DNA of 5,807 nucleotides, taken from an uncultured Bacteroidales bacterium (lineage in GTDB: Bacteria > Bacteroidota > Bacteroidia > Bacteroidales > P3). Shown one piece after another: positions 5,805 to 5,807 of the stretch (the stretch's first letter is position 1; every line of letters starts with the position of its first letter). The notes below the pieces were generated by a model. The model searched no databases, had not been told where the DNA came from, and saw only the letters and a program-made list of their open reading frames with translations. The position numbers and the translations under genes were made by a program. The stretch covers positions 1-5,807 of the forward strand of contig CAJOQB010000094.1 of the NCBI GenBank assembly GCA_905236405.1, read 5' to 3'.

Positions 5805-5807
5805 GAC

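Noticed and set aside
1..5807. CRISPR array, tRNA, rRNA or insertion sequence
   Set aside because: No regularly spaced repeats, tRNA-like cloverleaf, rRNA-like sequence, transposase or terminal inverted repeats were seen on reading through both strands.

Overview
The window looks like chromosome from a member of the Bacteroidota, most likely Bacteroidales and perhaps Prevotellaceae. Three things point there: a serine palmitoyltransferase of the Bacteroides/Prevotella type, promoter elements of the TAnnTTTG kind with weak or absent Shine-Dalgarno sequences, and AT-rich gaps between moderately GC-rich genes. The genus is inference. All recognisable genes are on the + strand.

Layout. Positions 1-266 hold no convincing gene. 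A TAnnTTTG promoter (267-274) then precedes a tight three-gene cluster: rpiB (ribose-5-phosphate isomerase B, 308-748), a short diverged LutB-like LUD/iron-sulfur protein (748-1890, start overlapping the rpiB stop), and deoC (deoxyribose-phosphate aldolase, 1927-2712). After an AT-rich gap with a weak promoter candidate comes a sphingolipid pair: spt (serine palmitoyltransferase, 2831-4030) and a GNAT-fold acyltransferase-like gene (4075-5205) that is a candidate bacterial ceramide synthase. A clear intrinsic terminator (5236-5274) closes this unit. A strong Bacteroidota promoter (5310-5339) then drives a small two-gene module: a DUF3791-type protein (5353-5562) and a DUF3990-type ADP-ribosyltransferase-like protein (5559-5768) that ends early.

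How the genes fit together. RpiB and DeoC both handle pentose phosphates: RpiB links ribose-5-P to ribulose-5-P, and DeoC splits deoxyribose-5-P into glyceraldehyde-3-P and acetaldehyde. The iron-sulfur LUD protein between them suggests a redox or regulatory partner, but its substrate is unknown and no LutA or LutC is present. Spt makes 3-ketodihydrosphingosine from serine and a fatty acyl thioester. An N-acylation step must follow to make (dihydro)ceramide, and the adjacent GNAT-like protein is a reasonable candidate for it. The DUF3791/DUF3990 pair has the layout of a toxin-antitoxin-like module (4-base overlap, own promoter, ART-like motifs) and is probably accessory. Its second gene may be degraded.
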